Positions 15,481-23,987 of a stretch of DNA of 64,000 bases are shown one piece after another. The notes beneath the pieces were generated by a model. That model was given only the letters and a program-made list of their open reading frames with translations, was not told the origin of the DNA and searched no databases. The position numbers and the translations under genes were made by a program. The number at the start of each line of letters is the position of its first letter. The stretch's first letter is position 1. The stretch is from Alcaligenaceae bacterium (lineage in GTDB: Bacteria > Pseudomonadota > Gammaproteobacteria > Burkholderiales > Burkholderiaceae_B). The stretch is from positions 1 to 64,000 of the forward strand of contig DUNB01000043.1 of assembly GCA_012839585.1 (NCBI GenBank), read 5' to 3'.

Positions 15481-16887
15481 CTAATCTAATGCAGCCAAAA
15501 GCTGCTCAAACTCCGTATAGACCGAGGTAAAGCCTGCTTTTTCTAATCGAGCCTGCCACGCCTCTAGGCGCTCTAAGGGTGTGGTCGCAAGATGGTTTAA
15601 AGGCATGTTCAACAAATAAACGGAGCAATAATTCCCATAAGTCGCCAGCTCGGCCATCCAAGCCACTACACCTCTATCAGGTGTTTGCTCCGCATCAGCG
15701 CACAACACAATATGCTCAAAGCTTTGCTGCTCTAATTGCGCTAATAACGCATGACGCTGTTCTCTGCTATCTACCAGCCCAGCATCCACCCAGTTTTCAG
15801 GCATTTGGGCCGGAGGCCACAATTGATCGGCGGGTAACTCAACCCCAATAAAGATGGTTTTTACCGTTACGGCTGGCCGTGCTGCCTGGGTTTTCGCCTC
15901 GGGAACTTGGTCCGCTCCTGCCTCAGCATCGATACCCACGTATTCTGTCGCCGGTACGAGTCGCTGGCGTAACTCCATCAACCCCAACTGGTGTGTATCT
16001 ATGCGTAATTGCGCCTTTGTACTTTGCAAGCGATACCAACAAAATGCCCCCGCGATCAGCCTCGGCACAATGCCATACACCACCAAACACCCCACCAACC
16101 AGCTGGACCACTGCACCTGAGCGTCTGAGGACAACAACTGCAAGCCGTCGCTTTGTCGAATCACCTCTGCGCTGGGAGTGACAAAACCCAGTAGTCCGGG
16201 CAAAAAACCTAAGCTCTGCACTAATACGACAAAGCTATCTGCACTTAACAGCGTGGTTTCCCAGTTAAAGCTATAGCGCTTGGCTGCTAATAAGGCCAGC
16301 AGGGTGAGCACGGCAGAGAGCAAAGCAATAAGCCAAAGCCAATGATTCACCGTCCCCAACACCCAACGCAATAGACGTTGTTTACTAGCAAAGCTAAATA
16401 GCGCATTAAAGATCAAGCCCTGATCCGGTCCCTTGACCACACGCTGTCCTAACCAAAGCCAAAGGTGACTTAATCCAAAACCAGAGGAGACCGAGCTCGT
16501 TGTACGAACAAACAACGACACAAACCAAAAGATAAAGCTCAATGTCGGGGCACCTAAAAGAGCCACCAACGCCAATAACACATTCACCGAGCCATCTTGA
16601 GTGGCAAAAGCGCTCGCTGCCACACCAGCCCCAATCACCAAAAATAGCAGGCTTAAAGCAATGAGGCTCAAGCGTAATCCACTTACAATGCGATGCTGTA
16701 ATGCCACCCAGTCAGCGCGCTGCGCCAAAAGCTGCGAACGCAATAACAAGCGATCCTCAAAATCACCACCAGCAGCAATGACTCGGCGTACCTCTACCGA
16801 GTCTTCAATGGGTCCCCATTGGCTTTCCTTTAAGCGTACGGCCTCTAACTGCCAGTGAGAAAACCAAAGGCTATTCTTCATGATCAA
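15481..16887 (-). CDS. DUF2868 membrane protein
   Basis: A 468-residue protein of uncharacterised family DUF2868. Several hydrophobic segments occur at about residues 70-95, 100-130, 180-205, 215-235 and 265-285. The soluble C-terminal part contains 'KTIFIGVELPADQLWPP' and resembles a nucleotide-like alpha/beta fold. Its start overlaps the stop of the TPM gene upstream by 4 bases (ATGA), so translation is probably coupled. It likely forms a membrane complex with the GTPase encoded next; that is inferred from constant pairing. Confidence 0.8.
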   Translation of the reverse strand: MIMKNSLWFSHWQLEAVRLKESQWGPIEDSVEVRRVIAAGGDFEDRLLLRSQLLAQRADWVALQHRIVSGLRLSLIALSLLFLVIGAGVAASAFATQDGSVNVLLALVALLGAPTLSFIFWFVSLFVRTTSSVSSGFGLSHLWLWLGQRVVKGPDQGLIFNALFSFASKQRLLRWVLGTVNHWLWLIALLSAVLTLLALLAAKRYSFNWETTLLSADSFVVLVQSLGFLPGLLGFVTPSAEVIRQSDGLQLLSSDAQVQWSSWLVGCLVVYGIVPRLIAGAFCWYRLQSTKAQLRIDTHQLGLMELRQRLVPATEYVGIDAEAGADQVPEAKTQAARPAVTVKTIFIGVELPADQLWPPAQMPENWVDAGLVDSREQRHALLAQLEQQSFEHIVLCADAEQTPDRGVVAWMAELATYGNYCSVYLLNMPLNHLATTPLERLEAWQARLEKAGFTSVYTEFEQLLAALD

Positions 16888-17372
16888 AGCAAAACAGGAT
16901 CATTAGGCAATACATTTGCCTCGTTATCACCAAGGGGAGCATGCTCTTTTAAGATCGCCTCGATCTCATCTACGGCAGCCAGCAAGCCATCTATATACTC
17001 AGCCTGCGCAAAGCGCGCCTGTAAGCGTGCACAAACCTGTTGCCACTGGGGTTGAGTCGCCGTAATGCCTCGATCCGCAATAATTTCAATGGCTCTCTGA
17101 TCCAAGGCCAAATACAGCAACACCCCACTATTTAAAGGCGTATCCCAAACGCGTAGCCGCCCATACACCTCTAGGGCTCGCAAGTGCGGGTTGGTTTCAT
17201 GACTGGGCATCACGCCTTCGATCGCTAAGACTAATTCCCCGGTATGTGTGGCTTCACTTTGCTTAATCCGTTCGGCCACATGGGTCAGGACCTCTTGGTC
17301 AAAGTGACGTCTACGCAGCCATTGTCCCTCGAGTGCGGCTATGCCGGTCATGCGTTTGATTATGTTATTCAT
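16884..17372 (-). CDS. TPM-domain protein (soluble form)
   Basis: A 162-residue protein of the TPM domain family (named for TLP18.3, Psb32 and MOLO-1), lacking the signal peptide and tail of its neighbour. 'HTGELVLAIEG', 'LYLALDQRAIEIIADRGI' and 'YIDGLLAAVDEIEAIL' match the fold. It follows the longer TPM protein gene by 12 bases and overlaps DUF2868 by 4. TPM proteins with LemA form a recurrent but poorly understood envelope module. Confidence 0.82.
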   Translation of the reverse strand: MNNIIKRMTGIAALEGQWLRRRHFDQEVLTHVAERIKQSEATHTGELVLAIEGVMPSHETNPHLRALEVYGRLRVWDTPLNSGVLLYLALDQRAIEIIADRGITATQPQWQQVCARLQARFAQAEYIDGLLAAVDEIEAILKEHAPLGDNEANVLPNDPVLL

Positions 17373-17384
17373 CTCTATTCCTTT

Positions 17385-18293
17385 TTACCAGCCACCCGAG
17401 GCACCACCGCCACCGCTGCTTCCGCCGCCGCCACCGCCAAAACCACCGCCACCGAAGCCGCCACCTCCGAAACCGCCTCCGCCGCCAAAGCCACCACCTA
17501 AACCACCAATGGTAGCCCCACGACGAGAAGCGCGGGCCGAGTTGCCTCTGTTACTGGCGCGCATTTTTTTGCCAAGCAAAGACAAGAACAACGCGATCAC
17601 CCCACCTACGATGGCTAAAGGAAGGCTCCAAAACATCAAAAAGGTGAACAAACCAATAGCCAGCACGGCTGCTACAGGGGGAAGCACCAAGGAAAAAAAG
17701 GCGAGTGGGAACAGCATGGCCCAAGGACTCTCATCATCGGTCGCATCCACACTGCCTTTGACCGGCGGTGGTAAGTCTTCGCCCTCGACAAGGCCCATGA
17801 TCTTATCCACACCATGATTAATGCCACCCACATAATCACCTTGCACAAAGGAAGGTGCAATAAATTCACGAATAATTCGCCCCGCCTGTAAGTCCGTCAC
17901 CGCGCCTTCGAGGCCATAGCCCACCTCTATGCGTAAACGACGATCGTCCTTGGCTACCACCAGCAAAATACCGTCATCAATTTTTTCACGACCTATTTTC
18001 CACTGGTCATACACACGACGGGCGTACTGTTCAATCACCTCGTTACCGGTAGTGGGCACCACCAACACAAAAATTTGCGCGCCTTTGTTTTCCTCAAAGG
18101 CTTTGAGGCGATCAGACAGCGCTTTTTTTTGAGCCGGATTGAAGGTCCCCGTGGTATCAACCAACCAATTATCGAGTTTAGGAATGGCTTGGTCTTGGGC
18201 CCAAACAGGCAGTGCTAAGCTCGTAACAAACACCAGCAATAAGCCCACCAACCATCGCCCTAATCCTAAGGGCCTTTTATGAGAAAACACCAT
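17385..18293 (-). CDS. TPM-domain envelope protein with glycine-rich tail (YgcG-like)
   Basis: About 302 residues, with an N-terminal signal peptide ending near 'VTSLALPVWAQ', then a TPM domain ('WLVDTTGTFNPAQKKALSDR', 'LLVVAKDDRRLRIEVGYGLE'). Two hydrophobic segments around residues 190-240 and a C-terminal glycine/phenylalanine-rich tail of some 35 residues ending GGGGASGGW follow. The second of two ATGs (18293) is chosen because AAAGGA then sits 6 bases before it; 18299 would be too close. It lies 24 bases after LemA. The G-rich tail is typical of this family. Confidence 0.85.
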   Translation of the reverse strand: MVFSHKRPLGLGRWLVGLLLVFVTSLALPVWAQDQAIPKLDNWLVDTTGTFNPAQKKALSDRLKAFEENKGAQIFVLVVPTTGNEVIEQYARRVYDQWKIGREKIDDGILLVVAKDDRRLRIEVGYGLEGAVTDLQAGRIIREFIAPSFVQGDYVGGINHGVDKIMGLVEGEDLPPPVKGSVDATDDESPWAMLFPLAFFSLVLPPVAAVLAIGLFTFLMFWSLPLAIVGGVIALFLSLLGKKMRASNRGNSARASRRGATIGGLGGGFGGGGGFGGGGFGGGGFGGGGGGSSGGGGASGGW

Positions 18294-18317
18294 AGCCATT
18301 CCTTTATCTATGCTTGA

Positions 18318-18929
18318 TTAGTTTGTTGCCGCGGCAGGCACATCAAAACGTACCTCTGGGTCGCGAGTGATTTCAAGCTCTCTATCCACGCCGTAATTTT
18401 CTTTGACCTTATAACCCAATACTTTCGCTGTAATCACAGTAGGGAACTGACGAATGTAAGAGTTATACGCCTGTACCGCCTGTACAAAGCGACCTCGCTC
18501 TGTAGCGATACGGTTTTCCGTGCCCTCAAGCTGTGTCATGAGGTCTCGAACCAAACCATCACTTTTTAATTGAGGATAGTTTTCAGAAACCGCCATTAAA
18601 CGCGATAAAGCCGAAGACAACTGCCCTTGAGCTTGGGAAAACTTGGCCATCAATTCAGGATTATCCAAATCATCCACCTTTAAATTGATTTGACCTACCT
18701 TGGCTCGGGCTTCGGTCACATCCGTTAAGACTCGACGCTCATTTACCATGTAGGCATTCACTGAACTAACCAGTTTAGGTACTAAGTCAGCACGACGTTC
18801 GTACTGATTCAACGCCTGAGACCAGGCCGCTTTTACTTGCTCATCTAGACGCTGGATCTCGTTATAACCACAACCGCTTAAAAAAACGGCAACCAACGAT
18901 ACCAACAACCAACGAAAATAATTTTTCAT
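18318..18929 (-). CDS. LemA-family lipoprotein
   Basis: A 203-residue protein with a lipobox VFLSGC at residues 15-20, so the mature N-terminus should be a lipidated cysteine. The rest is the LemA helical bundle, with 'DEQVKAAWSQALNQYERRADLVPKL' as its recognisable opening (residues split here across 27-51). GGAATT precedes the ATG at 18929; an upstream in-frame ATG at 19019 would put about 30 residues before the signal sequence. It heads the LemA-TPM-TPM-DUF2868-GTPase unit. Confidence 0.87.
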   Translation of the reverse strand: MKNYFRWLLVSLVAVFLSGCGYNEIQRLDEQVKAAWSQALNQYERRADLVPKLVSSVNAYMVNERRVLTDVTEARAKVGQINLKVDDLDNPELMAKFSQAQGQLSSALSRLMAVSENYPQLKSDGLVRDLMTQLEGTENRIATERGRFVQAVQAYNSYIRQFPTVITAKVLGYKVKENYGVDRELEITRDPEVRFDVPAAATN

Positions 18930-19070
18930 GATGCAATTCCGTATTAAAAAATGCCTAAGGCAACTAACACTATAAATTAACCTGTAGATTAAAGGCGTGC
19001 TATGACAACAGCAAGCCAAAAAAAGTGAAGCTTATTTGGATTTTTTCCCCGTTAGCCAGTACTTTACCGC

Positions 19071-19108
19071 TATAATAGGGGACTGACGTAACATACCAAT
19101 CGTTACGT
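19071..19108 (+). promoter_or_regulatory. Possible promoter and 5' hairpin of the helicase gene
   Basis: A consensus -10 box TATAAT is at 19071-19076, with a weak -35 (no good TTGACA match 15-19 bases upstream). The start point would be near 19083. Directly after it, ACGTAAC (19086-19092) and GTTACGT (19102-19108) are perfect complements, so the mRNA would begin with a 7-bp stem. The leader to the coding start is about 130 bases. Confidence 0.45.
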
Positions 19109-19214
19109 ACCTCTTTGCAGGCACAGCCCTGCGATGGCATATTCGCCCTCAACCTCACTCTGTCAGCCTAGATTGGTATTACTACTAAGTAATAGGCTAG
19201 CCGCTGGAAATACC

Positions 19215-20579
19215 TTGAACAAAAATATAACTTTTGCCTCTTTAGCATTGGCAGAACCCTTATTGCGCGCCATTACCGATAGTGGTTACACCTCTCCTAC
19301 ACCCATCCAAGCTCAGGCCATCCCTCACGTATTAAAAGGTGGGGATGTATTAGCTGCCGCCCAAACGGGCACAGGTAAAACCGCCGGTTTTACCCTACCT
19401 ATTTTGCATCAATTGCTAGAGCGCCCATTGGCCAAGCAGGCTGCGGGTCGCCCCCGTGTTCTAATTCTGACGCCTACGCGTGAATTAGCCGCTCAGGTAG
19501 AAGAATCTGTACGCCTCTATAGCCAACATACCAACTTGCGTTCTCTCGTGCTGTTTGGTGGCGTTAACATCAACCCTCAGATCAACGCGCTACGCAAGCC
19601 CATTGATATCGTAGTGGCCACTCCGGGTCGCCTACTGGATCACGTGGGCCAAAAAACCATTGATCTAGGTAGTGTGGAAACCGTCGTTTTGGACGAAGCC
19701 GATCGCATGTTAGATATGGGCTTTATCCGCGATATCCGTCGTATTTTGAAATTAATCCCTGAAAAACGCCAAAGCTTACTGTTTTCGGCCACCTTCTCGG
19801 ATGAAATTCGTGAATTAGCTAAAAACTCTTTAAACAACCCCATCGAAATTTCGGTGGCAGCGCGTAATACGGCCTCTGAGCTCATTACACAGCACGTGGT
19901 GTTTACCGAGCAACGTCATAAACGTGACTTAGTCAGCCATATCATCCGTGAAAGCGGCTGGCATCAGGTGCTGGTGTTTTGCCGTACCAAACACGGCGCA
20001 AACCGTTTAGCCGACAAGCTAACCAAAGACGGGCTCAATGCCGCCGCTCTACACGGCAACAAAAGCCAAGCCGCACGTACCCGTGCCTTAAACGGCTTTA
20101 AAACCGGTAAAGTGGTTGTACTCGTGGCGACCGATATCGCGGCTCGCGGTTTAGATATTGATCAGCTACCTTATGTTATTAACTTTGAACTGCCTCAGGT
20201 TGCCGAAGACTACGTACACCGTATTGGTCGCACCGGTCGTGCTGGCAGCGAAGGTCGCGCTATTTCCTTGGTCGATCAAACCGAAGGCCGCTTGTTAAAA
20301 GCCATTGAGCGCCTCATCAAACGCCCCATCGAGCCTATTGAAATCGAAGGCTTTGAGCCACCGGCCTTTGATCCTAATGCCGAAAAAGAAATCGAGCGTC
20401 CTGCTTTTGCTCGCAAAAACAGCCGTCCTCGCAACAACAGCAGTGCCAGCGCCGGTCGCCGTCGCAGCCCTAAAGCCGCTAAGTCCGCTCCAGGTCGCAC
20501 CAGTAACCGCCCTGCTCGCAGCTCTGGCACAGCACCTCGCAATGCGTCGACCACCGCCCCTCGTAACCAGCAAGGCTAG
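19215..20579 (+). CDS. rhlE: DEAD-box RNA helicase, RhlE-like
   Basis: A 454-residue ATP-dependent RNA helicase if read from TTG at 19215 (GGAAAT just before it; '[15 protein letters not shown]' is the usual start of RhlE). An in-frame ATG at 19134 would add 27 atypical residues. Motifs in order are Q motif [10 protein letters not shown], Walker [34 protein letters not shown], 'ARGLDI' and [10 protein letters not shown]. The C-terminal ~80 residues are basic and rich in Arg, Ser, Ala and Pro, as in RNA-binding tails. Such helicases remodel ribosome precursors and mRNA. Confidence 0.88.
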   Translation: MNKNITFASLALAEPLLRAITDSGYTSPTPIQAQAIPHVLKGGDVLAAAQTGTGKTAGFTLPILHQLLERPLAKQAAGRPRVLILTPTRELAAQVEESVRLYSQHTNLRSLVLFGGVNINPQINALRKPIDIVVATPGRLLDHVGQKTIDLGSVETVVLDEADRMLDMGFIRDIRRILKLIPEKRQSLLFSATFSDEIRELAKNSLNNPIEISVAARNTASELITQHVVFTEQRHKRDLVSHIIRESGWHQVLVFCRTKHGANRLADKLTKDGLNAAALHGNKSQAARTRALNGFKTGKVVVLVATDIAARGLDIDQLPYVINFELPQVAEDYVHRIGRTGRAGSEGRAISLVDQTEGRLLKAIERLIKRPIEPIEIEGFEPPAFDPNAEKEIERPAFARKNSRPRNNSSASAGRRRSPKAAKSAPGRTSNRPARSSGTAPRNASTTAPRNQQG

Positions 20580-20664
20580 GCCTCTACGTCTTAACCTTTT
20601 ATGCTGCTTATTGATTGTCTACAGCGACCAGATCAGCGAAAATAGAGCAAATTAACTTATTTAC

Positions 20665-20680
20665 AGCGGCCTAGGCCGCT
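20665..20680. repeat. Perfect palindrome before prfC
   Basis: AGCGGCCTAGGCCGCT is a perfect 16-base palindrome ending 19 bases before the prfC ATG, followed by TCTTCTTG. It may be a weak terminator for the helicase gene or a leader hairpin. It is not a standard U-tract terminator. Confidence 0.4.
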
Positions 20681-20699
20681 TCTTCTTGTATACACATCC

Positions 20700-22304
20700 A
20701 TGTCTAACATTGCCAAAGAAGTAGCCAAACGCCGCACGTTTGCTATTATTTCTCACCCTGATGCGGGTAAAACCACCCTCACTGAAAAACTCTTGTTATT
20801 TGCAGGTGCAATTCAAATTGCGGGTAGCGTTAAGTCCCGTAAATCAGACCGACACGCTTCGTCAGACTGGATGGATATTGAAAAGCAACGCGGCATTTCC
20901 GTCGCCTCCTCGGTGATGCAGATGGAATACCGCGACTGTGTGATTAATTTGCTAGACACTCCTGGTCACCAAGACTTCTCCGAGGACACCTATCGCGTAT
21001 TAACCGCTGTCGATGCGGCCTTAATGGTGATTGACGCAGCAAACGGGGTAGAACCTCAAACCATTCGTCTACTGCAGGTTTGTAGAGCTCGTAATACACC
21101 CATCATCACCTTTATCAACAAACTTGACCGCGAGGTCCAAGAGCCCTTAGATCTACTTTCTGAAATTGAAGATCACTTGGGGATGGATGCCATTCCCTTT
21201 TCTTGGCCCGTAGGGATGGCCCGTCGTTTTGGTGGGGTATTCAATATTGCCAAGGATCAAATGCACGTCTTTGACAGCAAAGCCAAAGACCATCGTGCAG
21301 AAAACGAAGAGCTCATTCCTGGGTTACACAACCCAGAAACCGAAGCGCGCTTTGGTGCCGAGTTTGCCAAGGCCCAAGAGGAAATTGAACTCATCAAAGC
21401 CGCCAGCCCCGATTTTGACCTAGAGGCTTTCCTAGCAGGCAAACAGACCCCTGTATTTTTTGGTTCTGCACTGAATAACTTCGGGGTCCAAGAGGTACTA
21501 GACGCCCTGGTGGATATGGCACCGGCCCCTGGTCCGCGTGAAGCCGTGCAACGCGTAGTCCAACCTACAGAACCCAAATTTACAGGCATGGTCTTCAAAG
21601 TACAGGCAAACATGGATCCGGCTCACCGAGATCGCGTTGCCTTTGTGCGCGTCAGCTCTGGCCACTTTACCCGAGGAATGCGCCTCAAGGTGGCTCGCAC
21701 CAATAAAGAAATCCGCCCCAATAACGTGGTTTCCTTCCTGTCACAACGTCGTGATCTGGTCGAGGAGGCCTACGCAGGCGATATTATTGGTATTCCTAAC
21801 CATGGAGTACTGCAACTGGGCGATGTATTGACCGAGGGTGAAGTCCTACAATTCACCGGTCTACCCTTCTTTGCGCCCGAGCTTTTCCAAACCGTAGAGG
21901 TCAAAGATCCTTTACGTACCAAACAATTGCGCACCGGATTAACGCAACTGGGCGAAGAGGGGGCCATCCAGGTCTTTAAACCTCACCTCACCGGTGGCAG
22001 CTTACTCTTAGGCGCGGTAGGTCAACTGCAGTTTGAGGTGGTCGCTGATCGTCTAAAAAACGAATACGGTGTTGAAGCTCGTATGGCTTCCTCTCGCTAC
22101 AACCTCGCTCGCTGGGTTACCTCAGATAACCCCGCCGCACTTAAAAAGTTCATCGACACCAACGCCGCCAACATTGCCTATGATGTGGTCGATGCCGTTG
22201 CCTTTTTAGCCAGCTCTCCTGCCCAGTTACGTGTGGCTCAGGAACTACACCCTGATATACAGTTCCACAACATGCGTGAACACAGTGGACAGCTGTTTAA
22301 TTAA
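20700..22304 (+). CDS. prfC: Peptide chain release factor 3 (RF3)
   Basis: A 534-residue translational GTPase that removes RF1/RF2 from the ribosome after peptide release. G domain: G1 SHPDAGKTTL, G2 near RGISVASS, G3 'LLDTPGHQDF', G4 NKLD. EF-G-like domains II and III follow. The length is that of the family (about 530). No Shine-Dalgarno is obvious before the ATG. Confidence 0.95.
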   Translation: MSNIAKEVAKRRTFAIISHPDAGKTTLTEKLLLFAGAIQIAGSVKSRKSDRHASSDWMDIEKQRGISVASSVMQMEYRDCVINLLDTPGHQDFSEDTYRVLTAVDAALMVIDAANGVEPQTIRLLQVCRARNTPIITFINKLDREVQEPLDLLSEIEDHLGMDAIPFSWPVGMARRFGGVFNIAKDQMHVFDSKAKDHRAENEELIPGLHNPETEARFGAEFAKAQEEIELIKAASPDFDLEAFLAGKQTPVFFGSALNNFGVQEVLDALVDMAPAPGPREAVQRVVQPTEPKFTGMVFKVQANMDPAHRDRVAFVRVSSGHFTRGMRLKVARTNKEIRPNNVVSFLSQRRDLVEEAYAGDIIGIPNHGVLQLGDVLTEGEVLQFTGLPFFAPELFQTVEVKDPLRTKQLRTGLTQLGEEGAIQVFKPHLTGGSLLLGAVGQLQFEVVADRLKNEYGVEARMASSRYNLARWVTSDNPAALKKFIDTNAANIAYDVVDAVAFLASSPAQLRVAQELHPDIQFHNMREHSGQLFN

Positions 22305-22427
22305 GCCAACCACGATCAAGCATGTGGTAGTTGTTGGATTCTGTCACATGCTCAACGCCCCTATTGGTTACAATAGGTGTACAGTTTAGACTGGCCTATT
22401 ATTATTTATTCTGTTCAAAATCCATTT

Positions 22428-23096
22428 ATGTCTTGGCGTATTCTTCTTGCTACGTTGCTACTTGGCATTGCTGCCTCCGTTTGGGGTGGCTTACAGCTAG
22501 GCAACTGGCTCATCGAAAATGGTCCTTTAAAGTCCAATGTGTTTGACGCCTATCAGGACCTATACACCATCCCCACGCTGGATGCGGACGGTAAGCCTTA
22601 TGTGCCTGCCCCTCCCCAACCACTGGTAGATGGTCGTTTAGCCGTGCCCGAGGCCCCTGAGCCTGCCGAATGGCAAATCAACGATGACACCGACCTACTC
22701 AGCGAACGCCCTCCTATAGCCCTAGCAACCGCCTCTTCCGGTACGGGCATCAGTAACATCAACCGCACCCATGTCAGCCCAAGCGGCTTACAAGGTTTGG
22801 CTCAAATTGGTAACCTACAACAAGACAGATTAGCCAACGAAATGTCCAGTGGCGGAACACTACAACCCATCGAAATAGGTACACCGCCGCCGCCCCCCTC
22901 CCAAGAGGTTCAGGTTTCTAATCTACCTGTGGCCTCCGACCCCAACTGGCAGATCGCTTTTCAGCGTGAACTCAAAGCCTGTGATGGCATAGGCTTTACC
23001 AAAACACCAAGCTGCAAATGGGCGGCCCGCAACAAATACTGCGGTCCACATAACGCATGGGGCAAGGTCCCAGGCTGTCCCGCCAAAGCCTTCTAA
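22428..23096 (+). CDS. Unrecognised exported or anchored protein with C-terminal cysteines
   Basis: About 222 residues from ATG 22428. An in-frame GTG at 22377 would add 17 residues before what looks like a signal or anchor segment (MSWRILLATLLLGIAASVWG). The middle is proline-rich and low in complexity (APPQPLVDG, TPPPPPSQE). The last 50 residues carry four cysteines (ACDGIG, SCKWAA, KYCGPH, PGCPAKAF), which could form disulfides in the periplasm. I do not recognise the family. It is followed after 21 bases by another unrecognised membrane gene. Two hairpins, 22318-22351 and 22360-22377, precede it. Confidence 0.6.
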   Translation: MSWRILLATLLLGIAASVWGGLQLGNWLIENGPLKSNVFDAYQDLYTIPTLDADGKPYVPAPPQPLVDGRLAVPEAPEPAEWQINDDTDLLSERPPIALATASSGTGISNINRTHVSPSGLQGLAQIGNLQQDRLANEMSSGGTLQPIEIGTPPPPPSQEVQVSNLPVASDPNWQIAFQRELKACDGIGFTKTPSCKWAARNKYCGPHNAWGKVPGCPAKAF

Positions 23097-23117
23097 TTGT
23101 GAACAGGGTTAGACTTC

Positions 23118-23699
23118 ATGTGCTCTGATATGCTTAATACCGATCTTCCCCACCCCACTCTCAAAGACAGGGTAACAGTACACCAAGCCATATTACGTTT
23201 AACCGCTATCTACAAAGGCATTGCCATTGCCGTAGTAGCCGTGGCAGCTTTGGTTTGGATCACCATCATTAGTCGCATTTTGCATTTTGGACGTACTCTT
23301 GATTACTCTGGCCTAGAGGCTTTAGGCATCGATGCCGATCTCATCAAACAATACAATCCGTTTTTTTGGTGGACAGTGGTGGTCATTTGCACCCTATTGA
23401 TCAGCTATCTCTTGTTCAACTTTGTGCAATACACCCGTCAACGTGCCAGCCAAAAGATCATTAGCGACTCCGATTTACAACAGTTGCTGACTAAAATCTC
23501 TCCCGCCGCCTCTCACGTTTTGGCCTGGGCCTGGGAAAACCGCAGACACCCCATCACCGTCGGTGTTTTACAACAAACCACGGAGCAGCTGGGAGCGAAC
23601 CGTTACTCATTGATTTGTTTAGCAAAAGATCAGGAATCACTGTTACAGCAGCATTTGCAACCCAAAACCAACGTAGATGAGCCCTTGCATCATCTTTGA
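23118..23699 (+). CDS. Unrecognised two-TM membrane protein
   Basis: A 193-residue protein with two clear hydrophobic segments, at about residues 33-53 (IAIAVVAVAALVWITII) and 83-103 (FFWWTVVVICTLLISYLLF). A soluble C-terminal part of ~90 residues follows. No enzyme or binding motif is seen. It lies 21 bases after the cysteine-containing gene and just ahead of the leuA leader. It is probably co-transcribed with the former. Confidence 0.6.
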   Translation: MCSDMLNTDLPHPTLKDRVTVHQAILRLTAIYKGIAIAVVAVAALVWITIISRILHFGRTLDYSGLEALGIDADLIKQYNPFFWWTVVVICTLLISYLLFNFVQYTRQRASQKIISDSDLQQLLTKISPAASHVLAWAWENRRHPITVGVLQQTTEQLGANRYSLICLAKDQESLLQQHLQPKTNVDEPLHHL

Positions 23700-23713
23700 T
23701 TTTGTGGTTTATT
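23685..23713 (+). promoter_or_regulatory. Possible promoter of the leuA leader transcript
   Basis: TTGCAT (23685-23690) and TTTATT (23708-23713) are spaced 17 bases apart. A transcript would begin at about 23720, the A of the leader-peptide ATG. With no Shine-Dalgarno before that ATG, the leader could be a leaderless open frame. Both boxes are only partial matches. Confidence 0.4.
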
Positions 23714-23719
23714 ACCTAT

Positions 23720-23857
23720 ATGAATTATTTACGTACGCACCCCCTATACAACACAGACGCCAGCGGCTTAATTAGCCCTAGCGCTCCTGCTCGTGCGTAC
23801 TCCAACACCATCTCCTTACTGCCCCTCCTACTACTAGCGCCCGGTTGCCGGGCCTAG
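23720..23857 (+). CDS. Putative leucine-rich leader peptide of leuA (45 aa)
   Basis: An ATG-started 45-codon frame ends in TAG, 130 bases before leuA. Near its end are six leucine codons among seven (TTA CTG CCC CTC CTA CTA CTA), five of them non-CTG. The codons GCG CCC GGT TGC CGG GCC then form a GC hairpin (23839-23853). A stretch of control codons before competing hairpins, upstream of the first leucine-biosynthesis enzyme, is the classic layout of ribosome-mediated attenuation. A clear U-tract terminator is missing, so the mechanism could be Rho-dependent or translational. I infer the role; the peptide itself is not one I know. Confidence 0.65.
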   Translation: MNYLRTHPLYNTDASGLISPSAPARAYSNTISLLPLLLLAPGCRA

Positions 23858-23877
23858 AGTCTAGTGGCAGTCCGGCA
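23839..23877 (+). promoter_or_regulatory. Mutually exclusive RNA stems after the leucine codons
   Basis: GCCCGG (23839-23844) can pair with CCGGGC (23848-23853) over a TTG loop. TGCCGG (23846-23851), overlapping the second arm, can instead pair with CCGGCA at 23872-23877, or with another CCGGCA at 23912-23917. Ribosome stalling at the leucine codons ending at 23836 would cover the first arm and favour the second fold. Confidence 0.55.
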
Positions 23878-23950
23878 GCCATATACACAGCCACATATTT
23901 GAGCGCCGTCACCGGCATATTCAAGTATTTTTAGTGGTTCTGGTGGCGGC

Positions 23951-23968
23951 GAAAAGACTTATCTTTTC
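23951..23968 (+). promoter_or_regulatory. Hairpin just upstream of the leuA ribosome site
   Basis: GAAAAGA and TCTTTTC form a perfect 7-bp stem with a CTTA loop. It ends 8 bases before the AGGTG ribosome site (23977-23981). It could shape access of ribosomes to leuA or be part of the leader's regulatory folding. Confidence 0.4.
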
Positions 23969-23987
23969 CGTCCCACAGGTGTATCTA

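Noticed and set aside
17341-17817. Proline-rich 158-codon plus-strand frame
   Set aside because: It is the antisense image of the glycine-rich TPM tail; proline codons mirror glycine codons.
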